This document shows positions 34,544 through 42,688 of a DNA stretch of 56,187 bases, in pieces. The stretch comes from Hydrogenimonas sp. Its GTDB lineage: Bacteria; Campylobacterota; Campylobacteria; Campylobacterales; Hydrogenimonadaceae. The stretch is taken from assembly GCA_015490295.1 (NCBI GenBank), contig WFYC01000036.1, positions 1-56,187 of the forward strand, given 5' to 3'. Below the pieces are notes generated by a model. That model saw only the letters and a program-made list of their open reading frames with translations. It was not told the origin of the DNA and made no database searches. The translations under genes were made by a program, and so were the position numbers. Each line of letters begins with the position of its first letter. Position 1 is the stretch's first letter.

Positions 34544-35455
34544 ATGAGGATGATGAAATTTGTAATACTGGACACCGAAACGACCGGTGCGCAAGAGCAA
34601 GACAGAATCTGCCAGCTCGCCTTCATAGTGGCCGAACCGCAGCTTGTCGGAACGGTTGTGAATGAGATACACGAAGATCTCTGTAAACCTCCTCTGCCTA
34701 TCTCGTACGGTGCAATGGCGGTGCACCACATAACCAACGAGCAGGTTCGGGACAAGCCTTTGTGCACCGAAACGGAAAGCTGGCGGCGTCTTCTTGAGCT
34801 TAACAGGCCACAGAACTATCTGGTTATCCAGAATGCCGAGTTCGATCTTGCGATGCTCGGAAAAGAGGGTTTCGTCTCGAATATGGTGCTTATAGACACA
34901 CTACGCTGTCTGCGGCACCTCTATCCCGATCTGGAGTCGCATGGTCTGCAGTATGTACGCTATGCATTCGGGCTCTACAAAAGCGAGACGAAAGAGGCTA
35001 AATCGGCCGGTGTCAAAATTCGGGCGCACGATGCTCTTGGTGACGTTCTGGTGCTGAAGCTCCTTTTGGATCATCTTCTTGCCGAGCATAGTGCAGACGA
35101 GCTTGCGGAGCTTACGAAAAAACCCATAACCTACAAAACCTTCAGGTTCGGAAAATATAAAGACGAAGATATCGTGGAGGTGGCGAAAAAGGACCCTGGT
35201 TACCTGGAGTGGATGCTGACGGAAAAAGAGGGTGGAGAGGGGCTCGACGAAGATTGGCACCAGACACTGGAAAATGCGCTCAAGATTGCGGAAGAAGAGG
35301 CGGTCTGGCTCTTTCCGTTCGGTAAATATAAGGGGCAGAGTATAGAGGAGATAGCATCGCACGATATAGGTTATCTTAGATGGAGTCTCGAAAACATGGA
35401 CAGACTATCGGCCGGTATGAGAAGGGCGATATCGAGGGTTCTCGGAGATTTGTAG
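34544..35455 (+). CDS. DnaQ-like 3'-5' exonuclease with two C-terminal DUF3820-type modules
   Basis: 303 aa. The N-terminal DEDD exonuclease domain (residues 1-180) has FVILDTETTG (Exo I), QNAEFDLAMLG (Exo II) and HDALGDVLVLKLL (Exo III, His...Asp). Two short modules follow: FRFGKYKDEDIVEVAKKDPGYLEWML and FPFGKYKGQSIEEIASHDIGYLRWSL, each of the DUF3820 type (FGKYKG...YL.W). The duplication is unusual. Starts ATG 34544, 34550 and 34553 are all possible. It resembles the proofreading subunit only in its nuclease domain, so repair or RNA processing is equally likely. Confidence 0.85.
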   Translation: MRMMKFVILDTETTGAQEQDRICQLAFIVAEPQLVGTVVNEIHEDLCKPPLPISYGAMAVHHITNEQVRDKPLCTETESWRRLLELNRPQNYLVIQNAEFDLAMLGKEGFVSNMVLIDTLRCLRHLYPDLESHGLQYVRYAFGLYKSETKEAKSAGVKIRAHDALGDVLVLKLLLDHLLAEHSADELAELTKKPITYKTFRFGKYKDEDIVEVAKKDPGYLEWMLTEKEGGEGLDEDWHQTLENALKIAEEEAVWLFPFGKYKGQSIEEIASHDIGYLRWSLENMDRLSAGMRRAISRVLGDL

Positions 35456-35475
35456 GTTATAGCCAGAAAAGGGTA

Positions 35476-35507
35476 TAAAAAAAGCCGGATACCGCGAGGC
35501 ATCCGGC
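35476..35507 (-). terminator. Intrinsic terminator of the cytochrome c genes
   Basis: On the minus strand GCCGGAT (35507-35501), a ten-base loop and ATCCGGC (35490-35484) form a perfect 7-bp stem followed by seven T residues (35483-35477). It ends transcription coming from the tandem cytochrome genes. Confidence 0.85.
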
Positions 35508-35523
35508 AAAATGAAGCTTCTGC

Positions 35524-35823
35524 TTACTTAAGACCGTGGATGTACTCTGCAACAGTCTGGATATCGGCATCGCTCAAAGAAGCCACCTGGCTCTTCATCA
35601 TCATACCCATGCCGTGCTTGTTGGTTTTACCGGCTTTGTATCCTTTGAGATCCTCAACAAGTGTAGCAACGTCCATACCGCCGATAACGGCAGATTTACC
35701 GAGAGCTTTCTTCTCACCTTTTGCACCGTGGCATCCGGCACACTTCTTGTAGAGTGCGGCTCCGTCGGCCATTACGAGTGAAGCCGCTCCTGCGAGCATC
35801 AGTGCGAGTGTAACTTTTTTCAT
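35524..35823 (-). CDS. c553-type cytochrome c, copy 1 (downstream)
   Basis: 99 aa: signal peptide (residues 1-19), haem motif CAGCH (28-32) and a Met-rich distal region GMGMMMKSQ as sixth ligand source. A small periplasmic electron carrier of the c553 class. It differs from copy 2 at only four residues (17, 25, and two near 89-90). It lies 42 bp downstream of copy 2 and just before a strong terminator, so it is probably on the same transcript. Confidence 0.93.
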   Translation of the reverse strand: MKKVTLALMLAGAASLVMADGAALYKKCAGCHGAKGEKKALGKSAVIGGMDVATLVEDLKGYKAGKTNKHGMGMMMKSQVASLSDADIQTVAEYIHGLK

Positions 35824-35865
35824 TTTGTCTCCTTGTTTTTAAGATTTGGTTTTTTGGGTTTTAGC

Positions 35866-36165
35866 TTACTTCAGACCGTGGATATACTCGGCAAGAGCCT
35901 GTATATCGGCATCGCTCAAAGAAGCCACCTGGCTTTTCATCATCATGCCCATGCCGTGCTTGTTTGTTTTGCCGGCTTTGTATCCTTTGAGGTCCTCAAC
36001 AAGTGTAGCAACGTCCATACCACCGATAACGGCAGACTTTCCGAGAGCTTTCTTCTCACCTTTTGCACCGTGGCATCCGGCACACTTTTTAAACAGGGCG
36101 GCTCCGTCTGCCATTGCGAGTGAAGCTGCTCCTGCGAGCATCAGTGCGAGTGTAACTTTTTTCAT
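35866..36165 (-). CDS. c553-type cytochrome c, copy 2 (upstream)
   Basis: 99 aa, nearly identical to the neighbouring copy, with CAGCH at 28-32 and the same signal peptide. It carries electrons in the periplasm, possibly between a bc1-type complex and terminal oxidase or reductases. A minus-strand TATAAC and an AAAGGAG site precede the ATG at 36165, so it is the leading gene of the pair. High identity suggests a recent tandem duplication or gene conversion. Confidence 0.93.
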   Translation of the reverse strand: MKKVTLALMLAGAASLAMADGAALFKKCAGCHGAKGEKKALGKSAVIGGMDVATLVEDLKGYKAGKTNKHGMGMMMKSQVASLSDADIQALAEYIHGLK

Positions 36166-36219
36166 TTTATCTCCTTTACAAAAAGTTATAATTGGAAATT
36201 GTACCAGACCGGCTTTAAA

Positions 36220-36552
36220 TTAGCAAGAGGGTACGTTTCCGCTGTCGTTAGCATACTCGTATGCAAAGTCGTAAAGATCGTCGATATACTTCTTGAACTT
36301 GTCGCTGTGGAAGTATTTGTCGCCTTTGGGGCAGAGTTTGCCCATCTCATCGGCGAACTTGCCGCTCTCTTTTATCTCTTCCCACTCATCCTGTGAGTGT
36401 TTGGCGGCAAATTTCGCTCCGTTAAAACCGCATAGCTTCTTTACTTTCTTCTGATAGATCTTCTGGCCTTTGTCCACATCGGCAGATGCTGTGACGGCCG
36501 TCAGGCTCATCATGAAGAAGCCGGCTGCGAGCAGCGTAAGTAGCTTTCTCAT
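36220..36552 (-). CDS. Periplasmic cytochrome-c-like protein without a haem motif
   Basis: 110 aa. Signal peptide (residues 1-24, ending TASA). The mature part (GQKIYQKKVKKLCGFNGAKFAAKHSQDEWEEI... KLCPKGD) has the outline of a small cytochrome c, but where CxxCH is expected it reads CGFNG, so covalent haem attachment looks impossible. It has three cysteines (KKLC, KLCP and C-terminal PSC). Relatives in Campylobacterota are often just called cytochrome c; that label would be misleading here. Confidence 0.7.
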   Translation of the reverse strand: MRKLLTLLAAGFFMMSLTAVTASADVDKGQKIYQKKVKKLCGFNGAKFAAKHSQDEWEEIKESGKFADEMGKLCPKGDKYFHSDKFKKYIDDLYDFAYEYANDSGNVPSC

Positions 36553-36627
36553 CTAAACCTCCTATTTTTGATACCCACATTGTAAAGGACAATCGTGGAG
36601 TGATCGTGAAAAGGATTCTATCACAAA

Positions 36628-36966
36628 CTATTCGATCTTGCCAAATACCTTATATTTGTCCCAGTAGGTATCTATCGCTTTCCTGAGATCCTCGTCCGAG
36701 AGGTCGGTCTTCGGCATAAGTCCGTAACGCGACACCAACTCTTCTGTGGCAAGTGAAGCCTTTCTCCTCGGGTGTTTGAGGTAGTTTCTAAGCGCCTGTT
36801 TAACCCGCCTTTCACTGCTGTATTTAAGTAAATAGTTAAAGAAGAATTTGTCTAACGAAACCGGCATATTTTCATGACACTTGACGCAGTTTTGTTCATA
36901 GATATTTATATCTGTAGAGAGAAGAGGTGATAGTATGAGTAGAATCGTAACAGCTATGCGTCCCAT
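36628..36966 (-). CDS. Small c-type cytochrome or haem-binding periplasmic protein
   Basis: 112 aa with an N-terminal export signal (residues 1-18), one haem motif CVKCH (about 27-31) and a highly basic helical remainder (RRVKQALRNYLKHPRRKAS) with a likely Met ligand in GLMPKTDLS. It overlaps the sensor kinase gene upstream by 13 bp, so it may be the last gene of a regulatory operon with it. The partner and redox role are unknown. Confidence 0.8.
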   Translation of the reverse strand: MGRIAVTILLILSPLLSTDINIYEQNCVKCHENMPVSLDKFFFNYLLKYSSERRVKQALRNYLKHPRRKASLATEELVSRYGLMPKTDLSDEDLRKAIDTYWDKYKVFGKIE

Positions 36967-38150
36967 TTTACGGCAACCTCCGATCCGTGTCCTTTCTGCG
37001 AGTCGATCTCTATTTCGAGATCGTACTCCTGTGCGATCATCGCTACAATATTCAACCCTATGCCGAAGCCTCCCGCACCGCTGTCGAACCGTTTGTAGCG
37101 TTTGAATACCTCTTTTATCTGTTTTTCGTCCATACCTATGCCGCTGTCTTTGACGATCAATTCACCCGGGCGCAGTCTTACGAATATCTCTCCGCCTCTG
37201 CGGTTGTACTTTACTGCATTGGAGAGAAGGTTGTCTACGAGACGGGCCATCTTGTTCTCATCTATGTATAGCGTTATGCCCGGTTGTATATCGGTCTCGA
37301 TGCCGATCTTTTTCGATTCGGCCAATATTCTGAAGTAGTCGACTCTCTCCTGTACGAGAGCGCTGAGATCGACATCGCTGTTTTGCGATACTATATTGTG
37401 GTTAAGGGCCAGATATGTAAGATCCTGGTAGATTGTGCTAATCGTCCTGGCCCCTATCTCTATACGTTTGATCTTTTTCGCGGTTTTGGGCTCCAGTCGA
37501 TCTGTCTCTATCATCTCGATATTGCTCAGTATCGCACTGACCGGAGTGTTGAGCTCGTGAGTTGTATCTTTTATGAATCTGTCCAGCAGGTGAATGGCGT
37601 CTCTCATGGGTGAAAGAAAGAGGCGCATCAGCATCACCCCGGCCCCAAGGAAGATGACAAGCAGAAAGCCGCCGTATATCAGTATGTTTCTCCATGCCTG
37701 AGCAAACCATTTTCGGTCGTCGTCTATCTCCACTACCGTATATTTGGTGCCGAGGTAGTAGGAGTCGAGAACGTGTATATACTGGATGACACCGTCGGTC
37801 GTGTAGATCACCTTTTCAAGCTGCACACCTTCAGGGTGTTTGAGGGTAGAGAAGATCTGAACGTGGTCTGCATCGTAGATGGCGGACCTGTAGAGCGGAT
37901 TTCTGGGGTATGTTCTGTATCGGTCGAAGTAGATATGAAGCAGCTTCAACCCGTCTATCAGCTCTTTGGAGTACTCTTCGAGCTCGAGCCTTTTTGTCTG
38001 GAGCATCAGATCTTTCTGGAGCTTGAAGTAGATCGTCGAGCCCAATATCAGTATCATCAGGACAAGGAACGAGTATAGCCCTATGAAGCGGACGAGGGTG
38101 ATCCGCTCGCTACGGTTGATACCTGTAGCCGTAACGTTTGATACTGACAA
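36954..38150 (-). CDS. Membrane sensor histidine kinase
   Basis: 398 aa. TM1 at about 22-42, a periplasmic sensor of about 115 residues, TM2 at about 157-180, then the H-box KDTTHELNTPVSAI (His198), N-box DNLLSNAVKYN, G1 DSGIGM and G2 GGFGIGLNIV. It belongs to the HAMP-less type. It overlaps its response regulator gene (38110) by 41 bp. The signal is unknown; a cytochrome gene follows, so redox or electron-transport sensing is conceivable. Confidence 0.92.
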   Translation of the reverse strand: MSVSNVTATGINRSERITLVRFIGLYSFLVLMILILGSTIYFKLQKDLMLQTKRLELEEYSKELIDGLKLLHIYFDRYRTYPRNPLYRSAIYDADHVQIFSTLKHPEGVQLEKVIYTTDGVIQYIHVLDSYYLGTKYTVVEIDDDRKWFAQAWRNILIYGGFLLVIFLGAGVMLMRLFLSPMRDAIHLLDRFIKDTTHELNTPVSAILSNIEMIETDRLEPKTAKKIKRIEIGARTISTIYQDLTYLALNHNIVSQNSDVDLSALVQERVDYFRILAESKKIGIETDIQPGITLYIDENKMARLVDNLLSNAVKYNRRGGEIFVRLRPGELIVKDSGIGMDEKQIKEVFKRYKRFDSGAGGFGIGLNIVAMIAQEYDLEIEIDSQKGHGSEVAVKWDA

Positions 38151-38784
38151 TTTTATCTTTCCCTATTATTTTTCTCAGATTCTTGATGTATGTACGAAGA
38201 GAGGATTCGCTTGGTGTCTCGTCGTAGCTCCAGAGGTGTTCGTATATGGTATCGTGTCCTATCACCTCGTCGGGTCTGCTTAAAAATAGTTTCAGCAGTG
38301 TAAGCTCCTTTGGCTGCAGGGAGGCGGGTTCATCTTTTATATAGAGAGTACCGCCTACAGAGTCGAAGGTGACTCCCGGAGCAATCTCGATTCTGGGGCT
38401 CTTTTTGTGTGAAAATTTTCTCTTGAGAAGCGACTCCATGCGTAGAAGCAGCTCTTTCAGTGCGAAAGGCTTTCTTATGTAGTCGTCGGCTCCGCTTTCG
38501 TAACCCTCTTCGAGGTTTTCGAGCGTATCGAGAGAAGTTATGAATATAGCCGGTGTATCTACGCCGTTTGAGCGGGCATACTTCAAAAGCTCGAAACCGT
38601 TCGTTCCGGGTACGTTCACATCCAGAAGCAGAAGGTCGTAGCGTTTTTCGTAGAGCTTCTCTTCCGCCTCTTCGCCGGTATATGCAGTCTCTACCTCGAA
38701 ACCCTCATCTTCGAGAAATTCGGCAACGGTATCGCTCAGATTGGTGTCGTCTTCGAGCAGAAAGACTCTATTTCTTTTCGACAT
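38110..38784 (-). CDS. Response regulator, OmpR family
   Basis: 224 aa from ATG 38784: receiver (EDD at 11-13, phospho-Asp55 in LLLDVNVPG, Lys in DYIRKPF) and a winged-helix DNA-binding domain (LQPKELTLLKLFLSRPDEVIGHDTIYEHLW... LRTYIKNLRKIIGKD... KRYGYRYQP). It partners the kinase that follows. Its start overlaps the end of the small secreted protein gene by 17 bp. Confidence 0.93.
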   Translation of the reverse strand: MSKRNRVFLLEDDTNLSDTVAEFLEDEGFEVETAYTGEEAEEKLYEKRYDLLLLDVNVPGTNGFELLKYARSNGVDTPAIFITSLDTLENLEEGYESGADDYIRKPFALKELLLRMESLLKRKFSHKKSPRIEIAPGVTFDSVGGTLYIKDEPASLQPKELTLLKLFLSRPDEVIGHDTIYEHLWSYDETPSESSLRTYIKNLRKIIGKDKIVSIKRYGYRYQP

Positions 38785-38992
38785 GGGCCAACTCATCCAC
38801 TTTTTTTCTATAGAGCCGCTTCTCTTTCGGAGTCATTGCGGGCTCTCTTTTTTTCAGCTCATGCATTATCACTGCGATATTTTTTCCTCCCGGATGCAGC
38901 GAAGCTATCAGCTCCTGAGTGCTTCTCTCCGTATAGTCGATCGCCGATAAAAGAGCTGAAGAGAGAAGCAGTGCCGACAAGACCCTAAGCAT
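38768..38992 (-). CDS. Small exported DUF1104-like protein
   Basis: 74 aa: a signal peptide (LRVLSALLLSSALLSA) and a mature helical part (YTERSTQELIASLHPGG... REPAMTPKEKRLYRKKVDELA) like the DUF1104 family common in Campylobacterota (YS..STEEL....... MTPEER). Function is unknown. It is the first gene before the response regulator, so it could be a periplasmic accessory factor of that sensor system. Confidence 0.75.
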   Translation of the reverse strand: MLRVLSALLLSSALLSAIDYTERSTQELIASLHPGGKNIAVIMHELKKREPAMTPKEKRLYRKKVDELAHVEKK

Positions 38993-38995
38993 CGC

Positions 38996-39430
38996 TTAAC
39001 CTGTATGTCTGGCTACAAGTTCGGCGATTTGGCCTGCTGGCAGAGCCCCGCTGACGCGATCGACCTCCACGCCCCCTTTGAAGACGATGATGGTGGGGAT
39101 TCCGCGTATTCCGAAAGGTGCTGCCAGCTGCTGGAACTGCTCGGTGTTAACCTTTGCAAACTGCGCTTTGAGGGGGAACCGCTCCGCAGCCTCTTCATAT
39201 GCGGGCGCCATCATGCGGCAGGGGCCGCACCAGGGTGCCCAGAAGTCTACTACGACCGGAATGTCGCTCTTTTGAATATGTATATGGAAAGTTTCCGGTG
39301 TAAGCTCGACGGGGTGGGTATCGAGCAGTGATCCGCGGCAGTAGCCGCAGACGGCTTTGTTGTAGTGCTCTTTGAGCGGTATTCTGTTCACTTTGTGGCA
39401 GTGAGGACAGACAACATGTATATTTGCCAT
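38996..39430 (-). CDS. trxC: Thioredoxin with N-terminal zinc ribbon (thioredoxin 2 type)
   Basis: 144 aa. The zinc ribbon has Cys8, Cys11, Cys28, Cys31; the thioredoxin fold has the active site WCGPC (67-71) and the cis-proline GIPTII. It reduces disulfides in the cytoplasm; TrxC-type proteins are tied to oxidative stress. Cytochrome and two-component genes follow, but nothing shows a shared transcript. Divergent from the aminotransferase gene. Confidence 0.92.
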   Translation of the reverse strand: MANIHVVCPHCHKVNRIPLKEHYNKAVCGYCRGSLLDTHPVELTPETFHIHIQKSDIPVVVDFWAPWCGPCRMMAPAYEEAAERFPLKAQFAKVNTEQFQQLAAPFGIRGIPTIIVFKGGVEVDRVSGALPAGQIAELVARHTG

Positions 39431-39526
39431 CTTCTCTCCTTCTAGTCCATTTTATTGAGTCTGATATAATTTTACCTCAATTTTTGGAGCGCTTTTGTAC
39501 AATAGGTATCAAAAAAGGGATAATCT

Positions 39527-40660
39527 TTGCAGTTTGAGACCTATCCGTTCGAGAAGCTGGCCATGCTTCTTGAAGATATCACACCGGCGAAAGAGTACGA
39601 TCCTATAACTTTGACAATAGGTGAGCCGCAGTTCGAGACGCCGGAGTTCATAACCGAAGCGCTCTGCACAAATGCCTCATTGCTGAAAAAGTACCCCAAA
39701 ACTTCTGGCGAGCCGGGGCTCAGGGAGGCTATGCGCGGTTTTGTGAAGAGGCGCTTTCATATAGAGCTGGACGATTCGCAGATAATTCCGACATTTGGAA
39801 CGAGGGAGCTTCTTTTCAACTTTCCGCAGTTTCTGCTTGCCGATAAAAAAGATCCGAAAATGGCCTTCACGAACCCCTTTTACCAGATATATGAGGGTGC
39901 GGCCATAGCCTCGGGGGCAGGGGTGCTACATCTTGACCTGCTCAAAGAGAACGGATTTTTGCCGAAAATCGACGAGAGAGAGCTTGCCGGATGCGACCTG
40001 GTGATTCTGAACTTTCCGAACAATCCCACAGCCTCCGTAATGGACAAAGAGAGTATGGTGGAGTGGGTGAGGCTGGCCCTGAAGCACGACTTTGTGCTTC
40101 TGAACGACGAGTGTTACAGCGAGATATATACCTCTGCACCGCCGCCGTCGATACTGCAGGCTTCCATCGAGGCTGATAATCCGGGCTTCAAAAACGTTGT
40201 AGCTATAAACTCCGTCTCCAAACGCTCGAGCGCACCGGGGCTTCGAAGCGGCTTCATAGCCGGTGACGACGAGATTTTGAAACGATACATGCGCTACCGA
40301 ACATATGTGGGCTGCGCTTCTCCTCTGCCGCTTCAGGCTGCTGCCGCCGCCGCATGGAGCGACGAGGAGCATGTGATGGGCTTTCGCGAAAAATATAGGG
40401 AAAACTTCGAGATCGCGAAGGAGATCCTCGGTATAGAGGTGCCCGGGGCCACCTTCTATATCTGGCTCGAAGTTGGTGATGAGCTGGAGTTTACAAAGAG
40501 GCTCTATGAGCGCTACAATGTCAAAGTTCTGCCTGGAAGCTTCTTGGGGCGCGAAGGTGTAGGCCAAGGGTATGTAAGAATCGCGCTGGTCGAAGAGGCT
40601 TCGAGGACGATAGAGGCCATGAAGCGGATAAAAGCCTATCTCGAAGATACAAAATGGTGA
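39527..40660 (+). CDS. dapC: Class I/II aminotransferase, probably succinyldiaminopimelate transaminase
   Basis: A 377-aa PLP enzyme (fold type I). TTG start with AAAAAAGGGA upstream. Motifs: LTIGEPQFETPEF, NFPNNPTASVM, LNDECYSEIYT and the PLP lysine Lys232 in NSVSKRSSAPGLRSG. The overall pattern resembles the lysine-pathway DapC-type enzymes of Campylobacterota; aspartate or other keto-acid specificity cannot be excluded. No lysine gene lies next to it. Confidence 0.82.
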   Translation: MQFETYPFEKLAMLLEDITPAKEYDPITLTIGEPQFETPEFITEALCTNASLLKKYPKTSGEPGLREAMRGFVKRRFHIELDDSQIIPTFGTRELLFNFPQFLLADKKDPKMAFTNPFYQIYEGAAIASGAGVLHLDLLKENGFLPKIDERELAGCDLVILNFPNNPTASVMDKESMVEWVRLALKHDFVLLNDECYSEIYTSAPPPSILQASIEADNPGFKNVVAINSVSKRSSAPGLRSGFIAGDDEILKRYMRYRTYVGCASPLPLQAAAAAAWSDEEHVMGFREKYRENFEIAKEILGIEVPGATFYIWLEVGDELEFTKRLYERYNVKVLPGSFLGREGVGQGYVRIALVEEASRTIEAMKRIKAYLEDTKW

Positions 40661-40793
40661 CGTCGTCTCGAAATCTAAGATTTCGAAGCTTTAGGGGGTT
40701 GTAGGGCCGGTCAGGCCCTGCCGGATTGCGGGCTTTGCCCGGAATCCGTGTAACATAAATGAAACTATAATATACCAAACAACAGGAACGAAA
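40661..40793. repeat. Cluster of three hairpins after dapC
   Basis: Within the 133-bp gap: TCGAAATCT/AGATTTCGA with a one-base centre (40668-40686), AGGGCC/GGCCCT with a five-base loop (40703-40719) and CGGATT..CGGGC/GCCCG..AATCCG with a TTT loop (40722-40748). No uridine run follows, so these are REP-like or processing structures rather than a standard terminator. A TATAAT-like TATAAT at 40768-40773 may be the promoter of the next gene. Confidence 0.5.
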
Positions 40794-41375
40794 ATGCAAA
40801 AGAGTGAATTTGAAGATCTGAAAAAGAACCCGCAGTTCATGCTCGATCTTACCCAGAGGGAAGAGGCGGCCGTAAAAGCGAAGGATGTAGCAGGAATGTA
40901 CGAGGTTCTGGATACCGCGGTTATGCTGGACCTGCCGGCAGAGAGGCTAAACCGTATCTATACCGAGATACTCCAGACCGTTTTCGACCGTCTCGCCGAC
41001 AAGCTGGCGGCGAACTCCCTTTTTGACCTGTCGGATCGAAGTGATCTCTACACGGTCAGGGGGATATACGAGCACGGCATAGAGCGCTACAGCGAAAACG
41101 ACTTCAAGGGGGCCAAAGAGATCTTTCTGATCATCCACCACACTGCGGGCGACGAGACTATAAGCGAAGCCATGATGCCCCATATCGCCGCCGCCGCTTC
41201 GAAGATGGCTTTCGACGATTTCATAGATGAACTGGTAGATGTGGAAAACCCCAACGAGAGCGAAAGATACGGCTTTTTTCTTACGAACTTCAAACCTTCG
41301 GTAGAGGGGTTCATGAAAGAGAAGGCGGGTGTGCTGGAAGAGGCGCTCAAAGAGCTGGAGACGCTGAAGAAGTGA
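40794..41375 (+). CDS. Cytoplasmic helical protein of unknown function
   Basis: 193 aa, almost entirely alpha-helical and acidic (QREEAAVKAKDVAGMYEVLDTAVML, YTVRGIYEHGIERYSENDFKGAKEIFLIIHHTAGDE), with a TPR-like feel in the middle. No signal or membrane segment. Its stop overlaps the murC start (GTGA), so it is co-translated with murC and mutS2. I do not recognise a family; it could be a chaperone-like adaptor, but that is a guess. Confidence 0.75.
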   Translation: MQKSEFEDLKKNPQFMLDLTQREEAAVKAKDVAGMYEVLDTAVMLDLPAERLNRIYTEILQTVFDRLADKLAANSLFDLSDRSDLYTVRGIYEHGIERYSENDFKGAKEIFLIIHHTAGDETISEAMMPHIAAAASKMAFDDFIDELVDVENPNESERYGFFLTNFKPSVEGFMKEKAGVLEEALKELETLKK

Positions 41376-42688
41376 GAATTCATTTCATAGGCATAGGAGG
41401 CATAGGGATATCGGCCCTTGCCAAATTCATGGCCGGTGAGGGGTATACCGTAAGCGGCTCGGATCTGCGTCAGAGCGAAATTACCGACGAGCTGGCGCTC
41501 AAATTCGGGGCGAAGATAACGATTCCGCACCACGGTGATGCCGTCGAGGGTGCCGATATGGTTATACACTCCGCTGCGGTAAGAAAGAACAACCCGGAAT
41601 ATATCCGCGCCAAAGAGACGGGAATACCTCTTTATGCAAGAAAAGAGGCACTGAAGTTCATTCTTCGGGACAAAAGGGTCTATGCGGTAGGCGGAGCGCA
41701 CGGCAAGAGTACCACTTCCGCGATGCTGGCGGAACTTATGCCTGAAAGCAATGCAGTTATAGGAGCGATATCCAAAGCTTTCCACTCCAATGTCCGAACG
41801 ACAAAGAATTCAGAGGTTGTATTTGAAGCGGACGAGAGCGATGCAAGCTTTCTGAACTGTAATCCATATATGGCTGTCGTTACAAATGTCGAACCAGAAC
41901 ATATGGAGTATTATGAGTACGATCTCGAGCGCTTCTATACGGCATACGAAGAGTTTTTGCGTCTGGCCGAGATAAGAGTCGTAAACGGCGAAGATCCTTT
42001 TCTTTCGGAGCTCGAACTCGAAGCTGTCAGGCTCTATCCGAGCCGTGAGATCGAAGAGGTCGAGTATGCGCTCGTGGACGGCGAGCCGTTTACCCGTTTC
42101 AGGCTGGCGGATATGGGCAGGTTCGAAGTATTTGGAATAGGAGAGCATATTGCGATAGACGCCTCCCTTGCGATATTGGCGGCGTCGAGCGCCGGTATCG
42201 ATGTTGAGCTGATAAGGGAGAACCTGAGAAACTACAGGGGGATAAAGAAGCGCTTCGACATAATAGAGAAGAGGCCCGGATTCGTCGTCATAGACGACTA
42301 CGGGCACCATCCGACCGAGATAAAAGCGACGATGAAGGCCCTCGAAACGTATGCGGATATGCTCGGTTTTTCGAAGATAAGAGCGGTCTGGCAGCCGCAT
42401 AAATACAGCCGCACTATCGACAATCTGCAAGGGTTCGTCGACTCTTTCGCAGGTGTGGACGAGTTGGTGATTCTGCCCATATGGGCAGCCGGCGAAGTAG
42501 AGATACCGATAGATCTGCGCGGAGCGTTCGGCGGTTACGATCCGATCATGGCGGAGCGCGTAACGAGAGAGGAGGGCAAGGTAAAGATCGTCGATAAACG
42601 CGGCGATCTGATCAGAAGTTTCGACGATGGGCTCGTAGTAGCGTTTGGGGCGGGCGATATAACCTACCAGATCAGGGGGTTGAAATAG
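41372..42688 (+). CDS. murC: UDP-N-acetylmuramate--L-alanine ligase
   Basis: Adds the first amino acid to the peptidoglycan precursor. 438 aa, GTG start. The N-terminal GIGGIGISALAKFM and the ATP-binding GGAHGKST (107-114; the family usually has GTHGKT) are present, with FEADESDASFL and DDYGHHPTEIKATMKA characteristic of MurC. The start overlaps the preceding gene and the stop overlaps mutS2 by one base. Confidence 0.95.
   Translation: MRIHFIGIGGIGISALAKFMAGEGYTVSGSDLRQSEITDELALKFGAKITIPHHGDAVEGADMVIHSAAVRKNNPEYIRAKETGIPLYARKEALKFILRDKRVYAVGGAHGKSTTSAMLAELMPESNAVIGAISKAFHSNVRTTKNSEVVFEADESDASFLNCNPYMAVVTNVEPEHMEYYEYDLERFYTAYEEFLRLAEIRVVNGEDPFLSELELEAVRLYPSREIEEVEYALVDGEPFTRFRLADMGRFEVFGIGEHIAIDASLAILAASSAGIDVELIRENLRNYRGIKKRFDIIEKRPGFVVIDDYGHHPTEIKATMKALETYADMLGFSKIRAVWQPHKYSRTIDNLQGFVDSFAGVDELVILPIWAAGEVEIPIDLRGAFGGYDPIMAERVTREEGKVKIVDKRGDLIRSFDDGLVVAFGAGDITYQIRGLK

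Noticed and set aside
35839-35863. Further heptamer array between the cytochrome genes
   Set aside because: AGATTTG, GTTTTTT, GGGTTTT has some resemblance to the GGGATTT type, but three T-rich units are too few to separate from chance.
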